Counted from the first letter of the stretch, positions 8,436 through 17,284 are shown. The stretch: DNA of 64,000 nt from an uncultured Clostridia bacterium (GCA_947625245.1 CANQNO010000001.1:62001-126000); one strand, 5' to 3'. Notes: generated from the letters alone by a model not told the origin. A program made the numbers and translations.

Positions 8436-9761
8436 TTGGAAAAGTTTTACGACGTTTTGATAGTCGGTACGGGTGTGGCGGGGCTTAATTGCGCCCTGCA
8501 TCTGCCCTCCGGCAAAAAGGTTGCGGTAATCTGCAAGGGTGCGCCCGACCGTTCGGACAGTTATCTGGCTCAGGGCGGGATATGCCGTTTGCAGGGCAAA
8601 GAAGATTTTGAAAGTTATTTCAACGACACCATGCGCGCGGGTCACGGCGAAAACAATCCCGCGGCGGTGGAGTGTATGATAAATAACTCCGAAGAGATAG
8701 GCGACGAGCTGATCGCTCTCGGCGTGGAATTTGCGCGCAACCCCGACGGTTCTCTGTCTTTCACCCGCGAGGGCGGTCACTCCAAAAACCGCATATGTTT
8801 CCACGAGGACTGCACGGGCAGGGAAATAACTTCGCGCCTTCTCAAAAGGGTGTCGTCCTTAAAAAACGTAACGATTTTCCCCGAAACTACCATGCTCGAT
8901 ATAATTTCTTTCGGGAACGAGTGTTTCGGGCTTGTGGTTTTGGACAACGCGACTAAAACTACCCAAACGGTATTTTCGGACTACACCGTGCTTGCCTGCG
9001 GGGGCATAGGCGGCATTTTTGCCCACTCCACAAATTTCAGGCTCATGTCGGGCGACGGGGTGGCTATATGTCTTAAACGCGGGGTGGCGGTGGACAACAT
9101 AAATTACGTGCAGATACACCCCACCACGCTCTACTCCGAAAATCCGTCGGGCAGGAGTTTTCTCATATCCGAATCGGTGCGCGGCGAGGGAGCGGTGTTG
9201 CTCGACAAAAACTTTAACCGCTTTACCGACGAGCTTCAACCCCGCGACGTCGTGACGGCGGCTATATACAGCCAAATGAAAAAGGACGGAACGGAGTTTG
9301 TATGGCTGGACATGCGCCCCGTGCCGCCCGGGGAACTGCGCGCGCACTTTCCCTCCATCATCGAAAAGTGCCGCGAAGAGGGCTATGACGTGTTTAAAGA
9401 GTGTGTGCCCGTCGTGCCCGCCCAGCACTACTTTATGGGCGGCATAAGGAGCGACTTGCAGGGTAAAACGACTATGGGGCGGCTTTACGCCGTGGGCGAA
9501 ACCTGTTGCAACGGGGTGCACGGCGCAAACAGGCTTGCATCCAATTCCCTTCTCGAAAGCTTGCTGTTTGCAAAGCGGGCGGCGCTCGACATAGGCGCAA
9601 ATTATTCCCGTGCGGACAAAAAGACCGCGGAATATGCCGCAACGAAGCTCGATACGGGCATTTACAGTGACCCCGGAAAACTTCTTAAAGAATACAGGGA
9701 AAGTTTATTGAAAGCAATAAAGGAGGCGGAAAATGTTAAACCCCGTTTCGGTCGCGCTTAA
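8436..9761 (+). CDS. nadB: L-aspartate oxidase, NadB
   Basis: Flavoenzyme oxidising L-aspartate to iminoaspartate, first step of de novo NAD synthesis. The FAD motif GTGVAG is at residues 11-16, SYLAQGGI near 43, QIHPTTLY near 227, HYFMGGI near 330 and NGVHGANRLASNSLLES near 358. It is 441 residues, shorter than the ~530 of E. coli, because most of the C-terminal helical domain is absent; short forms occur in clostridia. The start is a TTG with AGAGG 7 bases upstream; no ATG lies between it and the in-frame stop at 8409. Its end overlaps nadC by 29 bases. Confidence 0.92.
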   Translation: MEKFYDVLIVGTGVAGLNCALHLPSGKKVAVICKGAPDRSDSYLAQGGICRLQGKEDFESYFNDTMRAGHGENNPAAVECMINNSEEIGDELIALGVEFARNPDGSLSFTREGGHSKNRICFHEDCTGREITSRLLKRVSSLKNVTIFPETTMLDIISFGNECFGLVVLDNATKTTQTVFSDYTVLACGGIGGIFAHSTNFRLMSGDGVAICLKRGVAVDNINYVQIHPTTLYSENPSGRSFLISESVRGEGAVLLDKNFNRFTDELQPRDVVTAAIYSQMKKDGTEFVWLDMRPVPPGELRAHFPSIIEKCREEGYDVFKECVPVVPAQHYFMGGIRSDLQGKTTMGRLYAVGETCCNGVHGANRLASNSLLESLLFAKRAALDIGANYSRADKKTAEYAATKLDTGIYSDPGKLLKEYRESLLKAIKEAENVKPRFGRA

Positions 9762-10605
9762 TGCCGACGAACTCATAAAAATGGCGCTCAGAGAGGATAT
9801 CTCCAACGAGGACGTCACCACAAACGCCGTTATGCCCTCTTACCGTAAGGGCACGGTACAGCTTATCTGCAAGCAGGACGGCGTAATATGCGGCTTGCCC
9901 GTGTTTGAAAGGACTTTTAAGCTTCTCGACGAAAATACAGAATTCAGGCTGTACGTTAAAGACGGCGACGAAGTAAAAAAGGGCATGCTCCTTGCCGAAA
10001 TCGAAGGGGATATCCGCGTTCTGCTTTCGGGCGAAAGGACGGCGTTGAATTTTTTGCAGAGGATGAGCGGCATAGCCACTTACACCCGCAAGACCTGCCA
10101 GCTTTTAAAGGGTACGCATACCCGCCTTCTCGATACCCGCAAAACCACGCCCAATATGCGCATATTCGAAAAGTACGCCGTAAAAGTGGGGGGCGGCTGC
10201 AATCACCGCTATAATCTTTCGGACGGGATACTTCTCAAAGACAACCATATAGGCGCGGCGGGCGGCATAAAAAACGCCGTACAGGCGGCTAAAAGATATG
10301 CGCCTTTCGTGCGGAAGATAGAAGTGGAAACCGAAAACCTCGAAATGGTAAAAGAAGCTTTGGAAGCGGGCGCCGATATAATAATGCTCGACAATATGTC
10401 CGTAGCCGATATGAAGGCGGCGGTTAAGCTTATAGGCGGCAGGGCGCAGACCGAGTGCAGCGGCAACGTGACCGCCGAAAACATAGCCGCAATTCTGGAT
10501 ACGGGTGTGGACTTTGTTTCCAGCGGCGCACTGACCCACTCCGCGCCCGTTCTCGACTTGTCTCTTAAAAATCTTAAACCCGTCGGAGCGGAAAATGAAA
10601 GCTGA
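9733..10605 (+). CDS. nadC: Quinolinate phosphoribosyltransferase, NadC
   Basis: Converts quinolinate and PRPP to nicotinate mononucleotide. Family signatures: LQRMSGIAT, LDTRKTTPNMRIFEKYAV, KVGGGCNHRYNLSDGILLK plus DNHI, KIEVETENLE and IIMLDNMS, covering the substrate and phosphate sites. 290 residues is normal length. GGAGG sits 7 bases before the ATG inside the end of nadB, so it is translationally coupled. Quinolinate synthase (nadA), which should act between NadB and NadC, is not in this window. Confidence 0.95.
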   Translation: MLNPVSVALNADELIKMALREDISNEDVTTNAVMPSYRKGTVQLICKQDGVICGLPVFERTFKLLDENTEFRLYVKDGDEVKKGMLLAEIEGDIRVLLSGERTALNFLQRMSGIATYTRKTCQLLKGTHTRLLDTRKTTPNMRIFEKYAVKVGGGCNHRYNLSDGILLKDNHIGAAGGIKNAVQAAKRYAPFVRKIEVETENLEMVKEALEAGADIIMLDNMSVADMKAAVKLIGGRAQTECSGNVTAENIAAILDTGVDFVSSGALTHSAPVLDLSLKNLKPVGAENES

Positions 10606-11104
10606 AAAGCGGCGGGAAGAAATTTTAAGCCTTATGGGCAATACCGACAACCCCTTGCCCGCCAACGTGCTTGCCGAACGCTTCAACGTCTCCCGTCAGG
10701 TAATAGTGCAGGATATCGCCATTTTGCGGGCGAACGGCTTTGAAATCACTTCCACCAACCGCGGGTACGTGCTCTCCTTCGAAACGCGCGCCAACCGCGT
10801 GTTCAAGTGCCGCCACACCTTTGAAGAGATCGTGGACGAGGGCAACCTCATAATAGGCGCGGGCGGGAGAGTGGAAAACGTATTTGTAAACCACAGGATC
10901 TACGGCAGGATATCCGCGCGGTTGGGGCTTAGCAACCGCACCCACGTGGAAGAACTGTACCGCTCGCTGCTTTCGGGCGCGTCCAAACCCTTGATGAGCG
11001 TGACGGACGGCTACCATTACCACACCGTTTCCGCCGAAAGCGAGGCGGTTTTGGACGATATAGAAAATAAACTGCGCGCGGCGGGATTTCTCATCGAAAT
11101 TTGA
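10595..11104 (+). CDS. niaR: NAD biosynthesis repressor NiaR (HTH_11 + 3H domain)
   Basis: 169 residues: an N-terminal winged helix (residues 1-60, with LAERFNVSRQVIVQDIAILR as the recognition part) followed by the 3H ligand-binding domain, whose histidines appear in CRHTFEE, VNHRIYG and GYHYHTV. NiaR binds nicotinic acid and represses nad and niacin-uptake genes. It overlaps nadC by 11 bases and closes the operon, so it likely represses its own transcription through the region before nadB. Confidence 0.9.
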   Translation: MKAEKRREEILSLMGNTDNPLPANVLAERFNVSRQVIVQDIAILRANGFEITSTNRGYVLSFETRANRVFKCRHTFEEIVDEGNLIIGAGGRVENVFVNHRIYGRISARLGLSNRTHVEELYRSLLSGASKPLMSVTDGYHYHTVSAESEAVLDDIENKLRAAGFLIEI

Positions 11105-11205
11105 GGCAATTAATACACAAAGCAAAAACCGCAAAAACAGGGAATAAAAATAAAGGTATAGTGTAAAATTATAACAAGCCGTAAAATAAACCAAAGGAGG
11201 GAAAT

Positions 11206-11682
11206 ATGGACAACAATCAAAGCTACGAACGCGACGAAACCATAGCCCGCACGGGCAAACTTTTGGGCAACCTTGCGCTGGCTGTTTCCGTTTGTTCCGT
11301 TTTGCCCGCATTTTTTGTACTTACCGCATCGGTTTTGTCTGCCATATACGTAATTTTTTATTTTGTCTTCTTTTTCTTAGCCATAGTTTTTACTTTCGGT
11401 ATAATACTTATCAACAACTCATTTGCGGGCGGTCCCGAAGCCTTTTTGGGCGGGCTGGAGTCCTTTTTTGAAGCCGTCAGCGGGGTTTTGCCCGTCTATA
11501 TGCCCGTAACGGGCGCGGTTGCCGCCGTGCTGGCTGCGGGGGCGATAATCATAGGCGTTAAAATGCGCGGTACCGAAAATTCCAAAGGCGTGGTCGGCAA
11601 GGGCATAGCCTCCGTAGTGCTGGCGGTTATCGCAATTATTATGACATTGGTGGTTTTGGCTTCCGGAGGAGGCGCGGCATGA
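11206..11682 (+). CDS. Small membrane protein, unknown
   Basis: 158 residues with about four hydrophobic segments (24-45, 47-72, 98-120, 132-153). No recognised family; the loops hold few charged residues and no catalytic motif. AGGAGG lies 7 bases before the ATG. It overlaps the next gene by 4 bases (ATGA), so the two products probably work together. Confidence 0.65.
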   Translation: MDNNQSYERDETIARTGKLLGNLALAVSVCSVLPAFFVLTASVLSAIYVIFYFVFFFLAIVFTFGIILINNSFAGGPEAFLGGLESFFEAVSGVLPVYMPVTGAVAAVLAAGAIIIGVKMRGTENSKGVVGKGIASVVLAVIAIIMTLVVLASGGGAA

Positions 11683-12227
11683 TTTTGACCATACATGCCG
11701 GGGGCAACCTCGCTGGCGCTGGCGTATACGTCAACGGTAAGCGCCTTAAATTTAAAAAGGAAAAAACTGCGGGCGGCACTGCTCCGCAGTACGTTGCGAG
11801 TGCGGAAACGGACGGCGCGGTCGCGCTGTCGGTAATAAAACGCTCGCCCCTGAGTTTCAAACACTGGTTCGGCAAGGCATTTTTATTATGGCTTTTCGGC
11901 ATATTCGGGCTGTTTACCCCGCGGTACAAAAAGCGGTACAAGACGCTCTGTTATAACCTCAATGCCGAAATTTCTTCGGACGCGGAAATATTTTTGCGTA
12001 TTGTCGCGCAGAACGGGCGAACATACGTTAACGCAACGCAGCAGTTTGCGCCCGCCCCGCCCGTCTCCGTGGGCGCGGATTTCGCCTACGAGGAAGAGGG
12101 CAACGTGTGGACGGACGACCCCGTCGCCAAAAAGCACAGAAAGTACTATCATATTTTCAACGCGGTTTTTTGGATTCTGCTCATTTTGGGCGGTGCCGCG
12201 GTTGCCGCATTATTGCTGTTGAATTGA
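11679..12227 (+). CDS. Membrane protein, unknown, coupled to the previous gene
   Basis: 182 residues: a short beta-rich N-terminal part (ILTIHAGGNLAGAGVYVNGK), one hydrophobic stretch at about 60-80 and a C-terminal membrane helix at about 158-181. The middle (YNLNAEISSDAEIFLRIVAQ) looks like a small beta domain. No family recognised. Starts on the ATGA overlap with the upstream membrane gene and is followed by a strong hairpin. Confidence 0.6.
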   Translation: MILTIHAGGNLAGAGVYVNGKRLKFKKEKTAGGTAPQYVASAETDGAVALSVIKRSPLSFKHWFGKAFLLWLFGIFGLFTPRYKKRYKTLCYNLNAEISSDAEIFLRIVAQNGRTYVNATQQFAPAPPVSVGADFAYEEEGNVWTDDPVAKKHRKYYHIFNAVFWILLILGGAAVAALLLLN

Positions 12228-12246
12228 AAAATCAAATATAAAAAAC

Positions 12247-12282
12247 AAAGGGCGGCGCCCGCATTGCGCGGGCGCCGCCCTT
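12247..12282. terminator. GC-rich hairpin between convergent genes
   Basis: Stem AAAGGGCGGCGCCCGC / GCGGGCGCCGCCCTTT with a short loop. It can end both the plus-strand membrane pair and the minus-strand MATE gene; there is no long T-run on either side. Confidence 0.6.
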
Positions 12283-12298
12283 TACGTATCGTTAAGGT

Positions 12299-13714
12299 TC
12301 AGCCGCAATTTTCCTGCGGCTCTTCTTTCGGCTGTTCGGTATTTTGGGGGAATTTAAGCTTATGGAACAATATCATAAACAGTATAAATTGCACCGCCGC
12401 GGTCAAAACCCACGATATGGGGTACGAAATGGACAGCCATTTCAGGTTATGGAAGTAATCCAGAGGGAAAATGCAGTACACCCATAAAATTCTGAACCCG
12501 CAAGCCCCCAACGCGCTGACGACGGTGGGCAGAACGGAATAGCCTATCGCCCTCAGCGAAAAGGCGAATATTTCCATTACGGAACACAAAAAGTAGGTGG
12601 AGAGCACGGGCACTATCCTTTCCGCGCCCGCGGCTACGGTGGCTTCCCGCTCGCCGCCGGGCAAATCGGACTTAACATACAGCCCGAGCAGTTGGTCTTT
12701 CAACAGCAAAATTATGAGCGTAAGCACCGCCCAGGAAATAAAGGAAAGGATGAGGGTATACCCTATAATTACGGGTATATTTTTCTTTTTCATGGCGCCG
12801 TAGTTGGCGGAAATAAAGGTGAGCGCGCCCTGTGCGCAGCTGTTCATGGCGGTATAAACAAACCCTTCCAGCGAAGCGGCGGCGCCGTTTCCGCCCATGA
12901 CAACCGAGCCTAAACTGTTTATGCTCGACTGTATTATTACGTTGGAAAGGGAAAATATTACCGCCTGCAATCCCGCGGGTATGCCTATGCGGGCAATATC
13001 TTTGGCTTCCCTGCCGTAAAAGCGGATCTCCTTGAAGTTGAACCTGAAAAATCCGCCCTTTCTGAATTTTATGTACAGCACTACCATCAGCGCCGCGCAG
13101 AACTGCGAAACGGAAGTGCAAATGGCAACGCCCGCAACTCCCAGATTGAAAACTATAACGAACAGCAGGTTCAAAAGGATATTTACCACGCCCGAAACGG
13201 TGAGGAATATAAAGGGCTTTTTGGTGTCGCCTATCGCGCGCAGGAGAGCTGAGCCGAAGTTATATATCATTGTGAACGGTACGCCGATAAAATAAATGGA
13301 CAGATATTCGGTGGAAAGCTCTATAACGTCTTCGGGGGTGTCCATCCACACGAGAAAATAACGTGAGCATAAAAATCCCACAAGCCCCATGGTGACGCCG
13401 AGCGCTACGGATAAAATCATAGAGGTGTACACCACGCGCTGGCCTTTCTCTTTGTTCTCTGCGCCGAAGCACTGCGCCATAAGCACGTTCGCACCCGTCG
13501 CTATGCCCAAAAACGAGTTGACTATAAGGTTTATCAGCGAGCTTGTGCCCGAAATCGCCGCGGTGGAATTTTTGGGACCGAACGAGCCGCAAATTATAAG
13601 ATCGCTCGCGGTGTATAATAGTTGCAATATGCCCGTCAGCATGAGCGGGGCTATAAAAATCAAAAGATTTTTCATCAGCCCCTTTCTCTGCGTCATGTCC
13701 ATTGTAGCCGTCAT
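12299..13714 (-). CDS. MATE-family multidrug/Na+ antiporter
   Basis: 471 residues, 12 hydrophobic segments in two similar halves, as in NorM/DinF exporters. Typical openings of the halves are LIFIAPLMLTGILQLLYTAS (about residue 18) and the second repeat from about 238 (IARIGIPAGLQAVIFSLSNV). ATG with AAGGAG 7 bases upstream on the minus strand. It has its own promoter (13735-13762) facing away from the permease at 13826. Substrate cannot be told from sequence. Confidence 0.9.
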   Translation of the reverse strand: MTATMDMTQRKGLMKNLLIFIAPLMLTGILQLLYTASDLIICGSFGPKNSTAAISGTSSLINLIVNSFLGIATGANVLMAQCFGAENKEKGQRVVYTSMILSVALGVTMGLVGFLCSRYFLVWMDTPEDVIELSTEYLSIYFIGVPFTMIYNFGSALLRAIGDTKKPFIFLTVSGVVNILLNLLFVIVFNLGVAGVAICTSVSQFCAALMVVLYIKFRKGGFFRFNFKEIRFYGREAKDIARIGIPAGLQAVIFSLSNVIIQSSINSLGSVVMGGNGAAASLEGFVYTAMNSCAQGALTFISANYGAMKKKNIPVIIGYTLILSFISWAVLTLIILLLKDQLLGLYVKSDLPGGEREATVAAGAERIVPVLSTYFLCSVMEIFAFSLRAIGYSVLPTVVSALGACGFRILWVYCIFPLDYFHNLKWLSISYPISWVLTAAVQFILFMILFHKLKFPQNTEQPKEEPQENCG

Positions 13715-13734
13715 ATGTTCTCCTTTACCGCAAT

Positions 13735-13762
13735 ATTATATCATTTATTTTTCCGATTGCAA
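13735..13762 (-). promoter_or_regulatory. Promoter of the MATE gene
   Basis: On the minus strand TTGCAA-N16-TATAAT, about 20 bases before the start codon. Confidence 0.6.
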
Positions 13763-13781
13763 TCAAAAGCCCCTATAAATG

Positions 13782-13810
13782 TTGCTTTTTTTGACCTCGG
13801 GTGCTAAAAT
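13782..13810 (+). promoter_or_regulatory. Promoter of the ArsB/NhaD-like permease
   Basis: TTGCTT-N17-TAAAAT. The -10 ends 15 bases before the ATG and there is no Shine-Dalgarno, so the mRNA leader would be only about 8-9 bases. Confidence 0.5.
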
Positions 13811-13825
13811 TATTTTGTTTTCGCT

Positions 13826-15133
13826 ATGGCAGTTTCGGTATCCATTTTCGCCGCTACGGCGGCGGTCATGATTTGCGCAATTTTGTTCTTTCCGCAGATC
13901 CGTATAGGGAAGTTTAAATTTTCCGTTTTTTGGGTTGTCTCTTTGTTGGGGGCAATCCTCGTTTTATGCTTTTCCAAACCCGATTTTTATGAATTGTGGC
14001 GCTCCCTTACGGCGGATACGGCTGTAAACCCCTTAAAAATTCTGGCGCTGTTCATTTCCATGACGGTGCTTTCCATATTTCTCGACGAAGCGGGATTTTT
14101 CCGCCTCCTTGCCTGTCTGGTGCTGAAAAGGGCGCGGACGGGGCAAAAGAAGTTGTTTTTATTGCTCTACATAACCGTTTCGGTGCTCACCGTTTTTACT
14201 TCCAACGACATTATAATTCTTTCCTTCACGCCTTTCATTTGTTATTTTTGCAAGAACGCCCGCATAGACCCCGTGCCCTATCTCGCCGCGGAGTTCGTTG
14301 CGGCTAACACCTGGAGCATGGCTCTGGTAATAGGCAACCCCACAAACATATATCTCACTTCGGCGGAAGGCATGGACTTTTTAACTTACTTAAAGTACAG
14401 CGCGCTTCCAACCCTTTTTGCGGGCGCCCTTTCGGCGGGATTGCTGTTTCTTATTTTCCGCAAAAAGCTCGCAACGCCCCTTTCGGGCGAAGCCGCGGAG
14501 GCGGTGGCGGAAGATAAATTGTCCATGTGGTTCGGGATAGTTCACCTCGCCGTGTGCACCGTGCTTCTCGCCGTGTCGGCGTACGCGGGCTTGCAGATGT
14601 GGCTCATAGCCCTGTGCGCGGCGGCAAGCCTTATTCTCTGTTCGGGCGTAATATGCCTCGTCCGCAGGCAAAAGCCCGTAAATATTTTGCATTGTTTTAA
14701 GCGCGCGCCCTGGCAGCTGATACCCTTTGTGCTGTCTATGTCGGTAATGATAGCCGTAATGGGTCAAAAGGGGGCTACGGCGGCTTTGGGCAGATTTTTG
14801 GGCGGCGGCGGTTTGGCATTTTTAAAATACGGCGTAAGTTCCTTTCTGGCTTCCAACGTTATAAACAATATCCCCATGAGCGTATTGTTTGCCGCCGCAA
14901 TAGAGAGTTCGGGCGCGGGCACGGGCGCAATGCTCGCCACCGTAATAGGCTCCAACCTCGGCGCGTGTTTCACTCCAATAGGCGCGCTTGCGGGGATAAT
15001 GTTCGGCTCCATACTTTCGGAACAGGGCATAAAATTCGGTTACCGCCGCTTTTTAAAGCTGGGTTTTGCCGTCGCAGTGCCCGCCCTTTTTGCCGCGCTC
15101 GGCGGTTTATGGATTTCTTTATACTGTTTCTGA
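13826..15133 (+). CDS. ArsB/NhaD (ion transporter superfamily) permease
   Basis: 435 residues with 11-12 membrane segments. The duplicated signature of the family is visible: FTSNDIIILSFTPFICYF in the first half with IGNPTNIYLT, and ASNVINNIPMSVLF with GSNLGACFTPIGALAG in the second. Such permeases export arsenite or exchange Na+/H+ or anions; no arsenic genes lie nearby, so the substrate is open. No Shine-Dalgarno before the ATG. Confidence 0.8.
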   Translation: MAVSVSIFAATAAVMICAILFFPQIRIGKFKFSVFWVVSLLGAILVLCFSKPDFYELWRSLTADTAVNPLKILALFISMTVLSIFLDEAGFFRLLACLVLKRARTGQKKLFLLLYITVSVLTVFTSNDIIILSFTPFICYFCKNARIDPVPYLAAEFVAANTWSMALVIGNPTNIYLTSAEGMDFLTYLKYSALPTLFAGALSAGLLFLIFRKKLATPLSGEAAEAVAEDKLSMWFGIVHLAVCTVLLAVSAYAGLQMWLIALCAAASLILCSGVICLVRRQKPVNILHCFKRAPWQLIPFVLSMSVMIAVMGQKGATAALGRFLGGGGLAFLKYGVSSFLASNVINNIPMSVLFAAAIESSGAGTGAMLATVIGSNLGACFTPIGALAGIMFGSILSEQGIKFGYRRFLKLGFAVAVPALFAALGGLWISLYCF

Positions 15134-15215
15134 AAAATATTTTGTAATGTTTTGTCTACTTTTGTCGAACGTAAACAATCTTTGTTTCAGTATGTTACAA
15201 TATGTCCGAGATGAG

Positions 15216-15245
15216 GGAATTTGCAAGTAATTTGCAAAATCCCCC
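15216..15245 (+). promoter_or_regulatory. Leader hairpin before the 15271 gene
   Basis: Imperfect inverted repeat GGGAATTTGCA / TGCAAAATCCC between a possible -10 (TACAAT, 15196) and the ribosome binding site. Role unknown. Confidence 0.35.
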
Positions 15246-15270
15246 GCTTAAAAAAAACGGAGGAAAACAT

Positions 15271-15519
15271 ATGAACAAACAACTTGTAGACACAATCGAA
15301 GAACTTAAGCTGCATCTGGATTTTTTGGAAAGGAATTCGTGCGACGAGGAGAACAAGGATATCTTTACGCCCGACGTGGTGGAAAGATGCAAAGACAGGT
15401 TAGACGTGCTGTACGGCGACTTCCTGCCCCGCGAATATTGGGGGGGCATCGACAAAGTTATCGCAGGGCTTAAAATGGGGTTGAGCTTCAAGCGCGCAAA
15501 GATGGTTTCGAGGTGGTAA
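15271..15519 (+). CDS. Small conserved-looking protein, unknown
   Basis: 82 residues, soluble, mostly helical, acidic N-terminal half (TIEELKLHLDFLERNSCDEE) and a basic tail (KRAKMVSRW). No family recognised. The ATG at 15271 is preceded by CGGAGG at the right spacing, whereas the in-frame ATG at 15202 is not, so I start here. It lies just upstream of hsp20 but has its own ribosome binding site and no overlap. Confidence 0.6.
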   Translation: MNKQLVDTIEELKLHLDFLERNSCDEENKDIFTPDVVERCKDRLDVLYGDFLPREYWGGIDKVIAGLKMGLSFKRAKMVSRW

Positions 15520-15619
15520 AAAATTTTTTTCGGCGGGCGTTTTAAAATCCTCTGCTTACGGTATAATATAAGTGAGCTAAGGAAGACGACAGGCTCCCGC
15601 GGAAACGGATACCGCAGTC

Positions 15620-15660
15620 TCTCCCTTTGGTTATAAAAAAATTTATAATTTAAAGGAGAA
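15620..15660 (+). promoter_or_regulatory. Candidate RNA thermometer masking the hsp20 ribosome binding site
   Basis: TCTCCcTTTGGTTATAAA (15620-15637) can pair with TTTATAATTtAAAGGAGA (15642-15659) around an AAAA loop: about 17 pairs including two G-U, with one bulge on each side. The Shine-Dalgarno AAAGGAG is fully inside the stem. A TATAAT at about 15561 places this in a leader of roughly 90 bases. Confidence 0.55.
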
Positions 15661-15665
15661 CTATT

Positions 15666-16079
15666 ATGAAACATTATTTGCAACCCAAAAACGAAAATTA
15701 CGACCTCTTCGACGTATTCGACGACTTTTTCAAGCCCATGTTCTTTGACGAGAGCAAAGAGCTGAAAACCGATATCAAGGAAAACGAAAAGGACTATGAG
15801 CTGGAGCTGGCATTGCCCGGCTATGCAAAGGACGAAATTAAAGTTTCGCTCGAGGACGGGTATCTCACCGTCAGCGCCGAGAGGAGCAAGAAAGAGGAAA
15901 ACGGCAAGCGCTATCTGCGCAGGGAAATTTCCGAAAGCACTTCGAGAAGTTACTACGTAGGCAAGGACGTGACGAGGGAACAGATCAAAGCCAAATACAA
16001 CAACGGCATTTTGTGCCTTACCGTGCCCAAGTCCGCCCCCAAACAGTTAAAGGAAAACAACATAATCTCGATAGAATAA
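15666..16079 (+). CDS. Small heat shock protein, Hsp20 family
   Basis: 137 residues: a short N-terminal arm (DLFDVFDDFFKPMFFD), then the alpha-crystallin domain (about 35-130) with ELELALPGYAKDEIKVSLED and the family signature NGILCLTVPKS near the end, and a C-terminal NIISIE tail of the I-x-I type used for oligomer assembly. It acts as an ATP-independent holdase on unfolding proteins. No CIRCE operator is seen; translation may be controlled by the hairpin in its leader. Confidence 0.93.
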   Translation: MKHYLQPKNENYDLFDVFDDFFKPMFFDESKELKTDIKENEKDYELELALPGYAKDEIKVSLEDGYLTVSAERSKKEENGKRYLRREISESTSRSYYVGKDVTREQIKAKYNNGILCLTVPKSAPKQLKENNIISIE

Positions 16080-16109
16080 ACTGAATTTTTAAAGTACAAC
16101 AAAAAATAT

Positions 16110-16149
16110 GCCGCCCCGAAGCATCGGCTTCGGGGCGGCTTTCTTTTTA
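16110..16149 (+). terminator. Terminator of hsp20
   Basis: GCCGCCCCGAAGC / GCTTCGGGGCGGC around ATCG, then TTTCTTTTT. Confidence 0.9.
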
Positions 16150-16160
16150 CGCCCTATGCG

Positions 16161-17129
16161 TCATTTTAAATATTCGTTATAAAAGTCTGCTATTTCCTTA
16201 AAGGGAATTACATTTTTGTTGTCGTACAAATCGGTGTGCACCGCGCCGGGGATTATCATAAGCTTTTTGTTGTCGCCTTTCAGCAATTTAAACGCGTCCT
16301 CCGAAAAATATCGGGAGTGCGCCTTTTCGCCGTGGATAAGCAGCGCCGCGCTCCTTATTTCCCCCGCAAACCGCATTATGGGCATATTGATAAACGAAAG
16401 GGAAGAGGTCGCGTTCCAGCCGTCGCCCGAATTGAGCGAACGGGGGTGGTAGCCGCGCGGCGTCTTGTAGTAGTCGTAATAATCCTTAACGTAAAACGGC
16501 GCGTCTCCGGGGAGCGGGTCTGCAACGCCGCCCGCGCGCTTATATCCGCCCTTTAAATAGTCTTCGGTGCGCTGTTCGCACAGCGATTTTTTAAGTTCGT
16601 ATCTGCCGTTTTCGTCCAAAGAATCGAAGTACCCGTAAGCCGAAACGCGCGACATGTCATACATTGTGGAAGTTACTGTAGCCTTTATGCGGGTGTCCTC
16701 CGCCGCGGCGTTTAAAGCCATCCCGCCCCAGCCGCATATGCCCAAAATTCCTATCCTTGCGGGGTCGGCTCTCTTCTCGCAGGAGAGGTAGTCTACAGCC
16801 GCGCAAAAGTCCTCCGTGTTTATATCGGGCGACGCCACATATCTCGGCGTGCCGCCGCTTTCGCCCGTAAAGGAAGGGTCGAAAGCAATTGCCATAAACC
16901 CGCGCGCGGCAAGCTCCTGCGCGTACAGCCCCGAAGCCTGTTCTTTTACCGCGCCGAACGGCCCGCATACGGCTACGGCGGGCAGCTTTTTCTCACAGTT
17001 TAAAGGCAGATATAAGTCCGCGGCAAGGGTTATGCCGTAACGGTTTTTAAAAGTTGCCTTTTCGTGCCTTACTTTCCCGTTTTTTTCAAATGTCTTGTCC
17101 CAGATTTCGTCGGATAAATTTTTATTCAT
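16161..17129 (-). CDS. Alpha/beta hydrolase (dienelactone-hydrolase-like)
   Basis: 322 residues. After a beta-rich N-terminal part (FKNRYGITLAADLYLP), the hydrolase core shows the oxyanion region AVCGPFGAVKEQ, the elbow GILGICGWGGMALNAA (about 132-147), and the late acid and histidine in IHGEKAHSR and GAVHTDLYD. The elbow has Cys where a Ser would be expected, or none at the canonical place, as in YcjY-like and dienelactone-type proteins. Substrate unknown. The frame is open up to 17234, but AAGGAG and a promoter favour the ATG at 17129. Confidence 0.8.
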   Translation of the reverse strand: MNKNLSDEIWDKTFEKNGKVRHEKATFKNRYGITLAADLYLPLNCEKKLPAVAVCGPFGAVKEQASGLYAQELAARGFMAIAFDPSFTGESGGTPRYVASPDINTEDFCAAVDYLSCEKRADPARIGILGICGWGGMALNAAAEDTRIKATVTSTMYDMSRVSAYGYFDSLDENGRYELKKSLCEQRTEDYLKGGYKRAGGVADPLPGDAPFYVKDYYDYYKTPRGYHPRSLNSGDGWNATSSLSFINMPIMRFAGEIRSAALLIHGEKAHSRYFSEDAFKLLKGDNKKLMIIPGAVHTDLYDNKNVIPFKEIADFYNEYLK

Positions 17130-17148
17130 GCAGGTTCTCCTTGCCCCT

Positions 17149-17177
17149 ATTATACCATGCCGTAGCCGCCGTTGCAA
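17149..17177 (-). promoter_or_regulatory. Promoter of the alpha/beta hydrolase
   Basis: Minus strand TTGCAA-N17-TATAAT, about 20 bases before the ATG at 17129; supports the downstream start. Confidence 0.65.
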
Positions 17178-17284
17178 CACAAATTTTTCCGCGCACGGCG
17201 CGCGCCCGTACGCATAATGCGCAAAGACGGGCAAAAAATGCCGCGATTTCTATAATATGGGTTAACGCGGGGCGGAAAATAAAC

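Noticed and set aside
15540..15620. CIRCE operator before hsp20
   Set aside because: GTGAGCTAA near 15572 is only a loose partial match and has no inverted partner.
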